Below are positions 6,062 through 14,502 of a stretch of 18,155 bases of DNA, in pieces (position 1 is the stretch's first letter; the number at the start of each line of letters is the position of its first letter). The notes beneath the pieces were generated by a model. That model was not told the DNA's origin. It saw only the letters and a program-made list of their open reading frames with translations, and did not search any database. Origin of the DNA: Bacteroidales bacterium (GTDB lineage Bacteria > Bacteroidota > Bacteroidia > Bacteroidales > Muribaculaceae); NCBI GenBank assembly GCA_900769345.1, contig CAAGGJ010000090.1:1-18155 (forward strand). The letters are read 5' to 3'. The position numbers were made by a program, and so were the translations under genes.

Positions 6062-7729
6062 CTAACCCAGAATCAGCACTATCACCACTTGCACCAATAT
6101 CACGCGAGCAAACATACAGAACGGGTAGACGGTGGCATATGCCGCCGAAGGGACATCGCTCTGCAGGCTGTCGTTGCTATAATTAAGTGCCATAGGATTA
6201 GCCATACTTCCGCTCAACATACCCGACAGTGTAGCAAAATCCACCTTAAAAAACTTGGTAGCCACATATCCAACGATAAGCACCGGAACTATGGTAAACA
6301 AGAAGCCGAGGACTACCCACATAGCGCCTTCGGGGCGGAAAACCACATCGAAAAACTGACCGCCGGCATCAAGCCCCAAGCAAGCCAAATATAACGACAA
6401 TCCCAACGAGCGCAACATCAAGTTAGCGCTTCGTGTGACATAGGTCACCATGTGCAATCGCGGGCCAAATGTACCTATCAAGATACCCACTATTATAGGA
6501 CCGCCCGCAAGACCCAACTTCACCGGCATCGACATTCCCGGAATTGCCAATGGTATGCTACCGATAATCAAGCCGATGCACATCCCCACAAATACGCCTA
6601 TCAAATTAGGCTCATTAAGGGTCTGAGTAGTGTTTCCGAGAAGCTTTTCCACATTTTCTATAGCATGCTTCTCACCCACTACCACCAAACGGTCGCCCAT
6701 CTGCAATCGCAAGTTGGGCCGAGCCAAAAGCTTCACGCCACTACGATAGATGCGTGTAGTGTTAACGCCATATTTGTGTCGAAGCTTCAATGCTCCGAGT
6801 TTTTTTCCATTCCATTCGGTCTTGGTAATTACTATTTGCTTCGAAATCAAGTCGCGGTCGATTGAATTCCAATCGATGTCTTTTTTGTTCCAATCCACCT
6901 CCACCACACGTTCACCAAAGAGCAACGAGAGATTTTCGGTATCTTTTTCGCTTGTTACCACCAGCAGATGGTCGTCTTTAGCAAGCACCGTGTGCGAATC
7001 GGGACTCTCAGCATTGCCGTCGCGCCACAAACGCGACACCACAAATGCTCTTCCGCTTATTCTGCCCACTTCTTGCAGAGTCTTGCCGAAGATACCGGGA
7101 TTGAGCACACGAAATTCAGCAACATAAGTCTCATCGTTGTCCTCGTTAGGAGTATCGGTCACTGCATTTTTGCCGAATCGCACAGCACGCATCAGCGCCA
7201 GCGCCATTATCACACCCACCACACCCAGCGGATATGCCACAGCACATCCCAGGGCGAGCGAACTTCCCGACAATCCCACTTGCTTGGCAGCTTGCTGTGC
7301 CGCAGCAAGCGCCGGAGTATTAGTGGCAGCTCCACAAAGCACGCCCACCAGATCGGCAAGATTCATGCCTGTGGCATAACTTGCTATCACTGCCATCAGC
7401 AGCCCTAACACCACCACACTGAGTCCTAAAAAATTTAGGGTAATACCGCCTTTGCGAAACGAACTGAAAAAACCGGGTCCCACTTGTATACCCAAAGCAT
7501 AGATAAACAGCACAAGGCCGAAACTTTCTACATAATACAAGATGTTTTGGTCGATACTCATCCCGAAGTGCCCTGCCACAATGCCCATAAAGAACACAAA
7601 TGTGGCACCTAACGACACTCCAAGTATCTTAACCTTGCCCAACGACAGACCCACCGCACAGAGAAATGACAACACTATCACTGCTTGAAGGGCGCTGTGA
7701 TTTACAAATACCTCATTTACCCAATTCAT
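6062..7729 (-). CDS. YidE/AspT-like putative transporter with two RCK_C (TrkA-C) domains
   Basis: This 555-residue inner-membrane protein has the duplicated architecture of the aspartate:alanine exchanger superfamily and matches E. coli YidE in length (553). The first membrane half (about residues 13-180, five to six helices) ends with the family motif GAATNTPALAAAQ (133-145). Two cytoplasmic RCK_C-like domains follow, around 203-275 (VLNPGIFGKTLQEV...DDHLLVVTS) and 285-365 (TEWNGKKLGALKLRHKYG...MGDRLVVVG). The second membrane half (about 375-555) carries GSMANPMALNYSND (507-520) and ATVYP (532-536). Characterised relatives swap aspartate for alanine; for the YidE branch the substrate is not established, and Bacteroidales carry several paralogues. 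TrkA-C domains usually bind small regulatory ligands. The start ATG (7729) is 21 bp downstream of a minus-strand -7 box, and the gene is divergent from rodA. Confidence 0.88.
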   Translation of the reverse strand: MNWVNEVFVNHSALQAVIVLSFLCAVGLSLGKVKILGVSLGATFVFFMGIVAGHFGMSIDQNILYYVESFGLVLFIYALGIQVGPGFFSSFRKGGITLNFLGLSVVVLGLLMAVIASYATGMNLADLVGVLCGAATNTPALAAAQQAAKQVGLSGSSLALGCAVAYPLGVVGVIMALALMRAVRFGKNAVTDTPNEDNDETYVAEFRVLNPGIFGKTLQEVGRISGRAFVVSRLWRDGNAESPDSHTVLAKDDHLLVVTSEKDTENLSLLFGERVVEVDWNKKDIDWNSIDRDLISKQIVITKTEWNGKKLGALKLRHKYGVNTTRIYRSGVKLLARPNLRLQMGDRLVVVGEKHAIENVEKLLGNTTQTLNEPNLIGVFVGMCIGLIIGSIPLAIPGMSMPVKLGLAGGPIIVGILIGTFGPRLHMVTYVTRSANLMLRSLGLSLYLACLGLDAGGQFFDVVFRPEGAMWVVLGFLFTIVPVLIVGYVATKFFKVDFATLSGMLSGSMANPMALNYSNDSLQSDVPSAAYATVYPFCMFARVILVQVVIVLILG

Positions 7730-7749
7730 AGAATTTCTTCATTTACGCG

Positions 7750-7757
7750 CAAAATTA
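7750..7757 (-). promoter_or_regulatory. -7 box of the transporter gene
   Basis: Read on the minus strand this is TAATTTTG, fitting TAnnTTTG, and it lies about 20 bp before the transporter ATG. Its -7 box is only 23 bp from the oppositely directed rodA -7 box, so the two promoters share their upstream DNA. Confidence 0.55.
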
Positions 7758-7780
7758 CTCAAAATTATTCGAATATTGCG

Positions 7781-7788
7781 TATCTTTG
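7781..7788 (+). promoter_or_regulatory. -7 box of rodA
   Basis: TATCTTTG fits TAnnTTTG and would start transcription near 7795, about 52 bases before the proposed GTG start. That placement rules out the upstream ATG at 7685 as the rodA start. No TTTG is visible at -33, where the overlapping transporter promoter lies instead. Confidence 0.6.
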
Positions 7789-7846
7789 TCGCACATTTGG
7801 AAATATATATATTTTAGATTACAAAAAGCTAATTTTTCATACTACA

Positions 7847-9319
7847 GTGCACAACGGAAATACTTATGGCAATACTTCGTCGTTCCGAAACATCGACTGG
7901 GTTACCATCTTTACATATCTTATTCTCGTGATTGCCGGAGCTGTGAGCATCTATGCCGCAAGCTACGACTTCGACCACGCAAGCATGTTCGATTTCTCGG
8001 AATTTTCGGGCAAACAGTTCCTTTGGATTGGGCTTTCGCTCATAATCGGTTTCTCCATTTTGCTTATCGACCGACGGCTTATCGAAGCTTATGCCTACCC
8101 CATCTACGGGCTGATGATATTGGTGCTGATAGTGACCATTTTCATAGCCCCCGACATTAAGGGCTCAAGGTCGTGGCTGGTGTTCGGACCGGTAAGTCTC
8201 CAACCTGCCGAGTTTGCCAAGTTTGCTACTGCACTGGCTCTCGCCAAACTCTTTGGCGGCTACAATTTCTTACTCAATAAGAGTTGGACCAACTACGCCA
8301 AATGTGCCATAATTATAGGTCTGCCCATCTTGCTGATTTTGGCACAGAAAGAGACCGGATCGGCATTGGTCTACACTTCGCTCATTTTTGTGCTCTATCG
8401 CGAAGGCATGAGCGGCTTTGTGCTCTTTGCGGCTTTCAGCGCCGTGGTGATTTTTGTTGTGTCGTCGATGTTTGCCGATACGCTCACCATGGGCATACCC
8501 ACAGGCGAATTCATCGTGTTTATCTACATTATGGTGGTGATAGTGGGCATGCTGCTATTCTACAGTCGCTCTATCTTCATCTGTCGCAACATCACCATTG
8601 GTTATATCGCATCGGGCGTTATAGCATTTGCCCTACACTTGGCTGGTATCGACATTCCAGGCATGGCATTCTTCCTTACAGTGATAGGCGTTTCGATTGT
8701 CTATCTGCTACTTGCCATGTTTCACGACAATATCAAGCGCATACTCATCACAGTGTCGTTTGCACTATGCTCTATCGTGTTTATGTTCTCGGTTAGCTAT
8801 GTGTTCAACAACATTCTGCAGCCTCACCAGCAGATGCGTATTAAGGTAGCATTGGGCATCGAGCAAGACCTTCGCGGAGCCGGTTATAACGTCAATCAGT
8901 CGAAAATAGCCATCGGTTCGGGCGGCGTATTCGGCAAGGGTTTTCTCAACGGCACCCAGACCAAACTTAAATATGTTCCCGAACAGCACACCGACTTCAT
9001 ATTCTGCACCATAGGCGAAGAAGAAGGATTTGTGGGCACTACTTTGGTGCTCGGCACATTCTTGTTCTTTGTGCTGCGCATCATTTCCATCGCCGAACGG
9101 CAACGCACAGCATTTGGACGCGTCTACGGCTATAGCGTGGCTTCGTATCTGATTTTCCACCTTGCTATCAACATTGGCATGGTCATCGGATTATGCCCGG
9201 TTATCGGCATCCCGCTGCCATTCTTCAGTTATGGTGGCTCGTCGCTTTGGGGATTTACCATTTTGCTCTTCATCTTGCTCCGACTCGACTCCACTCGAGC
9301 TTCCTACGGAAATTATTGA
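7847..9319 (+). CDS. rodA: RodA, SEDS-family peptidoglycan polymerase (elongasome)
   Basis: RodA polymerises lipid II into glycan strands for side-wall growth, working with the class B transpeptidase PBP2 and the Mre proteins in the inner membrane. Family signatures seen are QKETGSALVYTSLIFVLYREG, GIGSGGVFGKGFLNGTQTK-type loop residues (here AIGSGGVFGKGF), PEQHTDFIFCTIGEEEGFVG (its Asp is residue 383 and aligns with the Asp essential in SEDS enzymes), and NIGMVIGLCPVIGIPLPFFSYGGSS. With the GTG at 7847 the protein has 490 residues, about 120 more than E. coli RodA; the extra length is additional hydrophobic segments in the middle, usual in Bacteroidales. GTG is chosen because the reading frame has no ATG between 7685 and the first membrane helix, and 7685 lies upstream of the promoter and inside the divergent gene. 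mreBCD and mrdA are not adjacent here. Confidence 0.93.
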   Translation: MHNGNTYGNTSSFRNIDWVTIFTYLILVIAGAVSIYAASYDFDHASMFDFSEFSGKQFLWIGLSLIIGFSILLIDRRLIEAYAYPIYGLMILVLIVTIFIAPDIKGSRSWLVFGPVSLQPAEFAKFATALALAKLFGGYNFLLNKSWTNYAKCAIIIGLPILLILAQKETGSALVYTSLIFVLYREGMSGFVLFAAFSAVVIFVVSSMFADTLTMGIPTGEFIVFIYIMVVIVGMLLFYSRSIFICRNITIGYIASGVIAFALHLAGIDIPGMAFFLTVIGVSIVYLLLAMFHDNIKRILITVSFALCSIVFMFSVSYVFNNILQPHQQMRIKVALGIEQDLRGAGYNVNQSKIAIGSGGVFGKGFLNGTQTKLKYVPEQHTDFIFCTIGEEEGFVGTTLVLGTFLFFVLRIISIAERQRTAFGRVYGYSVASYLIFHLAINIGMVIGLCPVIGIPLPFFSYGGSSLWGFTILLFILLRLDSTRASYGNY

Positions 9320-9343
9320 CCATTACTCATCATCTTTAGCATA

Positions 9344-9385
9344 GCAAAGGCGAGAAAAAACAACTATGGTTTTCCTCGCCTTTGC
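9344..9385. terminator. Hairpin between convergent rodA and miaA
   Basis: An 11-bp stem GCAAAGGCGAG (9344-9354) and CTCGCCTTTGC (9375-9385) can be extended by A-T pairs across a bulged C. It lies 24 bp after the rodA stop and 30 bp after the miaA stop. Neither side has a long T-run, so it may act as a weak shared terminator or as an RNA 3'-end stabiliser. Confidence 0.65.
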
Positions 9386-9415
9386 CTATTATTGCAGACT
9401 TATCTGCCCCCACCA

Positions 9416-10342
9416 CTATTGCTTCATCGCTTCGCTCCGTTGCAGCACTTCTTGCACAAATTGAGCATCGCTCATATTCCACGGCAACCACTCAATGTGA
9501 AATCCGCGTCGCTCCATACCTCTAAACCAAGTCATTTGACGCTTTGCAAACTGATGTATGGCTATCTCGAGCAATCGAAACATTTCATCACGCGAAGTCT
9601 CGCCTATCACATGTTGAGTAACAAATTTATACTCCAATCCGTAATATATCAAGTCGTCGGGACTGATTCCGCTATCGATAAGGCGTTTCACCTCTTCTAT
9701 CATACCTTCATCGAGGCGAGTTTTCAATCGCTCTGTGATGCGGCGCCTACGATTCTCCACATCTATATCTACTCCTATCACAAGGGCGTTATCGATGGGA
9801 TGTGGCTTTGTAGCCACCTCAAGATGCGGATTCTGCTGATAATAAGTCTGAATCTCTATGGCACGAATAGCGCGTTTGCAGTTATCCACATCTGTGCTGT
9901 TGTGAAGGGTCTTCATTTGACTCAAAATGGCAGTCAACTCATCGAGAGTTTTGTCATTCAGACTTTCTCTCAGCTCGGGATTCTGAGGCACTTGAGGCAA
10001 TTCTATGCCCTTTAGCACGCTCTCTACATATAATCCTGTTCCGCCGCATAATATCACGTTCTTCCCGCGGCTGCGAATGTCGGCATAAGCATCTCGATAG
10101 TCGCGAAGATACTCATAGAGGTTATATTTATACCCGGCGTCGCAGATGTCGATGAGATGATATGGCACACCATCGTAATCGGCAAGATCTTTTCCGGTTC
10201 CGAGGTCCATTCCTCTATATATTTGTCGCGAATCGGCGCTGATGATTTCGGCGTCGATCGCTTTTGCCAATGCCACTGCCTTTGATGTCTTTCCTGAAGC
10301 TGTGGGGCCTGTTATTACATATAGCACATCGTGTGTCTGCAT
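9416..10342 (-). CDS. miaA: tRNA dimethylallyltransferase
   Basis: MiaA adds a dimethylallyl group from DMAPP to N6 of A37 in tRNAs that read UNN codons, the first step toward ms2i6A, which stabilises codon pairing. The 308-residue sequence has the P-loop GPTASGKT (12-19), the substrate motif SADSRQIYRGMDLGTGK (35-51), PYHLID (60-65), GGTGLYVES (99-107), DNCKRAIRAIEI (152-163) and the late signature FAKRQMTWFRG. Length is normal. The ATG lies 29 bp downstream of the DPP IV stop on the same strand with no terminator between, so it is probably co-transcribed with that functionally unrelated gene. It ends at the hairpin shared with rodA. Confidence 0.96.
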   Translation of the reverse strand: MQTHDVLYVITGPTASGKTSKAVALAKAIDAEIISADSRQIYRGMDLGTGKDLADYDGVPYHLIDICDAGYKYNLYEYLRDYRDAYADIRSRGKNVILCGGTGLYVESVLKGIELPQVPQNPELRESLNDKTLDELTAILSQMKTLHNSTDVDNCKRAIRAIEIQTYYQQNPHLEVATKPHPIDNALVIGVDIDVENRRRRITERLKTRLDEGMIEEVKRLIDSGISPDDLIYYGLEYKFVTQHVIGETSRDEMFRLLEIAIHQFAKRQMTWFRGMERRGFHIEWLPWNMSDAQFVQEVLQRSEAMKQ

Positions 10343-10371
10343 ACCTTATGCGGCGTTTGGGGTGATTATGG

Positions 10372-12561
10372 CTACTTCAAGTTCTTATTGAAGAAGTCGA
10401 GCACTTTATTATATAACGGCAAACGAGTTTCGCAACCGTTAATCGAGTGATTCATATTGAGATACACCATCATATCGAGCAATTTGCCTTGTTGTGTCAT
10501 TTCGGCGGCATACTGATAGGTGTTGGTGATATGCACATTATCGTCGGCAGTACCTGCCATAATCAGCAAGTTGCCTTTATGCTGGCGTACTCGCTTGAGC
10601 GGAGAACCTTCGTCATAGCCCGACTCGTTTTCGTTAGGAGTGCGCATAAATCGCTCGGCATAGATAGTGTCGTAGAAGCGCCAATCGGTAACCGGTGCTA
10701 TTGCCACACCCGCTGCATACGGGCTATCGAGCTGCGACATTGCCATAAGCACTTCGTAGCCTCCGAAACTCCAGCCCCATATACCTATCTTGTTGCCATC
10801 TACATAGGGTTGCTTTGCCATATATTTGGCTGCAGCTATTTGGTCGATGCTTTCGTAATAGCCGAGGCGCATATACACAGCCGACTCAAATTCCTTGCCT
10901 CTAAAGCCTGTGCCGCGTCCGTCAACGCACACCACTATATAGCCCTGGGTCGCAAAGTACTCCTCCCAATCGAGTTTCCAGCTGTTCTTCACTTGCTGGG
11001 AGCCCGGACCGCTGTATTGCGACATTATAACCGGATATTTCTTGCCGGCATCGAAGTTAAGCGGCTTTATCATATATCCGTCGAGCATATTGCCGTCGCT
11101 TTGGAACTTGAAAAATTCGCGCTTGGGCACATCGTTAGCTGTATATTTTGCAGCATATTCTTCGTTCAACTCAAGTGTGCGAATTGTTTTGCCATTAAGC
11201 GTGTTAATCACTCTGTATTGGTTAGGCGTAGATGCATCGCTGAAGTTCTGGATGTAGTATGCCATATTCTTGCTAAAAATTGCCGAATATGTGCCGGCGC
11301 CGTCTACTATGGGGGTTATCACTCCCTTGGCATCTATCTTGGCTATTGTGCGGTCGAGCGGACTAACCTGGGTCGACTGGAAATAGAATGTCTTGGCAGT
11401 AGGATTATATCCGTAGTAAGCTGTAACATTCCAGTTGCCATCGGTAAGTTGCTTCATAAGCGCACCACTATTGGAATACTGATATAGATGTGTCCAACCG
11501 CTTTTTTCGCTGCGAATGATGAAGAAATTGTCATAATAAACGGCTTCGGTAACGAGCGAATAATCGATCCACGACTTGCTTTTCTCCGAGTAGATAAGTT
11601 TTGCAACCGTAGAGCGCGGATTGACGGCATAGAGCGAGATTTCGTTCTGATGGCGATTAAGTTTAGTCACCATCAAGCGGTCGGAGGTCTTGCCATAGAC
11701 GATTTTGGGGATATAATCATCGGCATCCATAGGCACATTCATGGTTTTGAGTGTGCGATTCTCCACATCATAGCTCAGCACGCTCACCTTAGAGTTCTCG
11801 CAGCCGGCTTTGGGATACTTATAATTGTAAGCTCCTGGATAAAGGCGATTTTCCTCGATAGGATTGCATGCTCCGTGATACATCTGCATCGAATACATCG
11901 GCACGCGCGATTCATCCCATCGTATAAACGAAAGTGTCAAATTGTCGGGAGCCCAGGCAAGCGAATTGAGAAGTCCAAATTCTTCTTGATACACCCAATC
12001 GGGAACGCCATTGATTATTTCATTCACTTTGCCGTCTTTGGTCACCGGCACCACGCTTCCGTAATCGAGTTTTTTGATATAGATGTTGTTTTGATGCACA
12101 AAAGCCACCATACGTCCATCGGGCGAGAATGTGGCTATCTCTTCACCACCCTCATCGCTGAGCTTGGTCACCTTGTTATGACGAATTTCATACACATAGT
12201 GGTCGGCTCTAAACGAGTAGCGATATATCGACTCCACATCGGTATAGAGCATTATTTTGCCCTCATCTTCCGACATCATAAATCCGCTGAAGTGCTTCAC
12301 ATCGCAGTCGCGTGCAGTTGCTGCATCAAACACCACGCTCTCGCTGCCCGACTTGAAGTCCACTTTCAGCACCTTCGAGCCATCGCGTAGTGTGTAGTAA
12401 CTCACGCCATCGGCCGATGGCGTAACCGAGCCAATTCCTTTCTTTCCTTGCCACAACACGGCATCGCGAAGCGTGAATGCCTCGGCATTTACTACCAACG
12501 CCGCCGACATCACCAACATCAGGAGCGCCACTTTTCTCATCAATTTCATTGTTATATTCAT
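10372..12561 (-). CDS. Dipeptidyl peptidase IV (family S9B), periplasmic
   Basis: This 729-residue serine peptidase removes N-terminal X-Pro or X-Ala dipeptides. A signal peptide (h-region VALLMLVMSAALVV, likely cut near VNA|EAF, residue 26) sends it to the periplasm. The N-terminal beta-propeller spans roughly 30-480 and contains the paired glutamates E193-E194 in DWVYQEEFG, which hold the substrate amino terminus and mark true DPP IV rather than other S9 peptidases. The alpha/beta-hydrolase domain carries GWSFGGY with Ser598, GTADDNVH with the catalytic Asp (673 or 674), and His705 in NHSING. The ATG at 12561 is taken, but those at residues 5 or 8 would still give a signal peptide. Homologous enzymes in gut Bacteroidales can cleave host incretin peptides. 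miaA follows 29 bp downstream. Its leader carries an unusual repeat-hairpin-repeat. Confidence 0.95.
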   Translation of the reverse strand: MNITMKLMRKVALLMLVMSAALVVNAEAFTLRDAVLWQGKKGIGSVTPSADGVSYYTLRDGSKVLKVDFKSGSESVVFDAATARDCDVKHFSGFMMSEDEGKIMLYTDVESIYRYSFRADHYVYEIRHNKVTKLSDEGGEEIATFSPDGRMVAFVHQNNIYIKKLDYGSVVPVTKDGKVNEIINGVPDWVYQEEFGLLNSLAWAPDNLTLSFIRWDESRVPMYSMQMYHGACNPIEENRLYPGAYNYKYPKAGCENSKVSVLSYDVENRTLKTMNVPMDADDYIPKIVYGKTSDRLMVTKLNRHQNEISLYAVNPRSTVAKLIYSEKSKSWIDYSLVTEAVYYDNFFIIRSEKSGWTHLYQYSNSGALMKQLTDGNWNVTAYYGYNPTAKTFYFQSTQVSPLDRTIAKIDAKGVITPIVDGAGTYSAIFSKNMAYYIQNFSDASTPNQYRVINTLNGKTIRTLELNEEYAAKYTANDVPKREFFKFQSDGNMLDGYMIKPLNFDAGKKYPVIMSQYSGPGSQQVKNSWKLDWEEYFATQGYIVVCVDGRGTGFRGKEFESAVYMRLGYYESIDQIAAAKYMAKQPYVDGNKIGIWGWSFGGYEVLMAMSQLDSPYAAGVAIAPVTDWRFYDTIYAERFMRTPNENESGYDEGSPLKRVRQHKGNLLIMAGTADDNVHITNTYQYAAEMTQQGKLLDMMVYLNMNHSINGCETRLPLYNKVLDFFNKNLK

Positions 12562-12607
12562 TATGAATTATCTTTATTATTCGTTTTCGTTACTCAACCT
12601 TTACCGT

Positions 12608-12661
12608 GCCACTCTAAGGCTCACTGATAGCAGCCGGGGCTGCTATGGCCACTCTTTAGGC
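12608..12661. repeat. Direct repeats flanking a hairpin in the DPP IV gene leader
   Basis: GCCACTCTAAGGC (12608-12620) and GCCACTCTTTAGGC (12648-12661) are near-identical direct repeats. Between them ATAGCAGCC (12627-12635) and GGCTGCTAT (12638-12646) form an inverted repeat that folds as at least a 7-8 bp hairpin. The block lies between the predicted transcription start (about 12666) and the ATG at 12561 on the minus strand, so it would be transcribed as most of the leader. No function is known to me. Confidence 0.6.
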
Positions 12662-12672
12662 ACCACACATTG

Positions 12673-12680
12673 CAAATTTA
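12673..12680 (-). promoter_or_regulatory. -7 box of the DPP IV-miaA transcript
   Basis: The minus strand reads TAAATTTG, fitting TAnnTTTG. The predicted leader is about 105 bases. No TTTG lies at the -33 distance. Confidence 0.55.
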
Positions 12681-12701
12681 GCAAAAAAAGCTGATATAAC
12701 T

Positions 12702-12733
12702 AAGGGCGCATCAGTCGATATTGATGCGCCCTT
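12702..12733 (-). terminator. Terminator of the etfB-etfA-acyl-CoA dehydrogenase operon
   Basis: A perfect 12-bp stem AAGGGCGCATCA (12702-12713) and TGATGCGCCCTT (12722-12733) with an 8-base loop lies 44 bp beyond the acyl-CoA dehydrogenase stop. The trailing minus-strand sequence TAGTTATAT is only weakly T-rich. Confidence 0.78.
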
Positions 12734-12776
12734 TAAATAATATTGTAGAAATATTGCTATTTCTCAGTAGTTGTGA

Positions 12777-14489
12777 TTAATTTTGCTTCACACCGTAGGC
12801 AGCGAGATCGTCGGCTACGATATTCTTAAGCATGCTCATATTCTTTGCAACTTCACCTTCGGCATAGTTTACATACACCTTAGCACTGTCGGCAAAGAGT
12901 TCGGGAGCCTTCGAAGCATCGTTCACAAGCAAGTAAGCCATGATGGTGTGACCTGCTATTTCCACAAGACGACGCGACTGAAGATCGAAATACTCCTTGT
13001 TGGCGGTGTCAATCTTGCTAACAATGTCGAAGTACTGCTCTGCCATAACATTCACGCGTGCCTGAAGTGGCTTCATGTCTTCGCTAACTTCTTCGGCTGC
13101 ATACACCTTCATTTGGTCGGCATATACGCCCTTGGTAACGTTACCAATAGCTGCCACAACTTGCAGCTGAGTAGTACCTTCGTAGATAGAAGTGATGCGA
13201 GCATCGCGATAGATGCGTTCGCAAGCGTAATCCTTCATAAAACCACTACCACCATGCACCTGGATACAGTCGTAAGCATTCTGGTTACAGAATTCGCTGC
13301 CCATACCCTTGGTGAGCGGAGTGTAAGCTGTAGCAAGGCGTGAATATGCCTTCATTTCGGCACGCTCTTCAGGAGTGAGCGTGCGTTCGCGAGCTATGTC
13401 TTCGAGAATCTTTGTCATATCCACGAAACGAGCTGTTTCGTAAAGCAATGCGCGCGATGCATCGAGCTTGGCCTTCATATTTGCTATCATTTCAGCCACT
13501 GCAGGGAATTCGATAATTGCCTTGCCGAATTGCTTACGGTCGTTGGCATACGACAATGCTTCGCGATATGCAGCTTCGCTGATACCTACCGATTGTGATG
13601 CGATGCCAAGGCGAGCGCAGTTCATGAGCGCCATCACATATTTAATCAAGCCAAGCTTACGTGAACCCACAAGTTCTGCCTTCGCATTCTTAAACACGAG
13701 TTCGCATGTAGGACTACCCTTGATACCAAGTTTGTGCTCTATGCGGCGAACTATCACGCCACCATCGTTGCGGTCGTAGATAAACATTGAGAGGCCGCGA
13801 CCATCCTTTGTACCCTCTTCTGAGCGAGCCAAAACGAGCGAAATGTGAGCATCGCCATTGGTGATGAATCGCTTAACGCCATTCAAACGCCAAGTACCGT
13901 CTTCTTCGCAATAAGTAGCCTTGAGCATTACAGCCTGAAGGTCACTACCTGCATCGGGCTCGGTGAGCGACATTGCCATAGTTTCGCCGGCGCTTACGCG
14001 TGTAAGGTAGCGTTGCTTTTGGTCTTCGTCAGCAAATTCATAGATAGTCTCTGCACAGTCCTGCAAGCCCCACACATTCTCAAATGCCGCATCGGCACGG
14101 CTCACGATGTCGTTAGCCATAATGTATGGCACAATCGAGAAATTCAAGCCGTTGTAGCGACGAGGCAATGAGATGCCCATCAAGCCGGCTTGATTGATGG
14201 CGTCGAGGTTCTTTTGTGTTCCTTCGGCATACTTTACATGACCATCGATTACATGAGGACCTTCAGCGTCGACTGACTCTGCATTAGGTGCAATTACTTC
14301 TGCTGCCAATTCACCTGCTATTTCGAGTATCTTCTCGTATGAGTCGATGGCATCCTCGAAGTTGATTGGTGCATAGTCATATTTTTCGCAATCTGCGTAG
14401 TTGCGTTCCTTGAGCTCTACGATTCTCTTCATCAACGGATGTGAGAGATGATATTTGAGCGCTTTATTGTCGGTATAAAAATTTGCCAT
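12777..14489 (-). CDS. Acyl-CoA dehydrogenase, long form, operon partner of EtfAB
   Basis: This flavoenzyme interconverts acyl-CoA and trans-2-enoyl-CoA using FAD, passing electrons to or from ETF. Visible signatures are the FAD-binding MSLTEPDAGSD (173-183) and RFITNG (207-212), the helical C-domain start RLGIASQSVGISEAAYREALSYANDRKQFG (from residue 293), VHGGSGFMKDYACERIYRDARI (411-432), and IYEGTTQ with the catalytic base Glu437 in the short/medium-chain position. At 570 residues it is about 190 longer than typical 380-residue members, having an N-terminal helical lead (1-45), a charged insertion near 355-380, and a roughly 115-residue C-terminal helical extension. Such long forms exist, including AidB-like and very-long-chain types, so chain length cannot be inferred. 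It is the last gene of etfB-etfA-acd, 13 bp after etfA. Confidence 0.93.
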   Translation of the reverse strand: MANFYTDNKALKYHLSHPLMKRIVELKERNYADCEKYDYAPINFEDAIDSYEKILEIAGELAAEVIAPNAESVDAEGPHVIDGHVKYAEGTQKNLDAINQAGLMGISLPRRYNGLNFSIVPYIMANDIVSRADAAFENVWGLQDCAETIYEFADEDQKQRYLTRVSAGETMAMSLTEPDAGSDLQAVMLKATYCEEDGTWRLNGVKRFITNGDAHISLVLARSEEGTKDGRGLSMFIYDRNDGGVIVRRIEHKLGIKGSPTCELVFKNAKAELVGSRKLGLIKYVMALMNCARLGIASQSVGISEAAYREALSYANDRKQFGKAIIEFPAVAEMIANMKAKLDASRALLYETARFVDMTKILEDIARERTLTPEERAEMKAYSRLATAYTPLTKGMGSEFCNQNAYDCIQVHGGSGFMKDYACERIYRDARITSIYEGTTQLQVVAAIGNVTKGVYADQMKVYAAEEVSEDMKPLQARVNVMAEQYFDIVSKIDTANKEYFDLQSRRLVEIAGHTIMAYLLVNDASKAPELFADSAKVYVNYAEGEVAKNMSMLKNIVADDLAAYGVKQN

Positions 14490-14502
14490 TTCTCTATCGT
14501 GT

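Noticed and set aside
7685..7846. N-terminal extension of rodA to the ATG at 7685
   Set aside because: It lies inside the divergent transporter gene and upstream of the rodA -7 box, and the added residues do not resemble RodA. The ATG at 7866 is out of frame.
9392..10015. 207-codon plus-strand open frame opposite miaA
   Set aside because: It is antisense to an unambiguous miaA and overlaps the shared terminator hairpin; no protein features are seen.
10447..12390. Two long consecutive plus-strand open frames (346 and 300 codons) opposite the DPP IV gene
   Set aside because: They are antisense to a gene with complete catalytic motifs, share one frame, look low-complexity with many His/Ile, and show no family signature. 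They arise from codon bias in the real gene.
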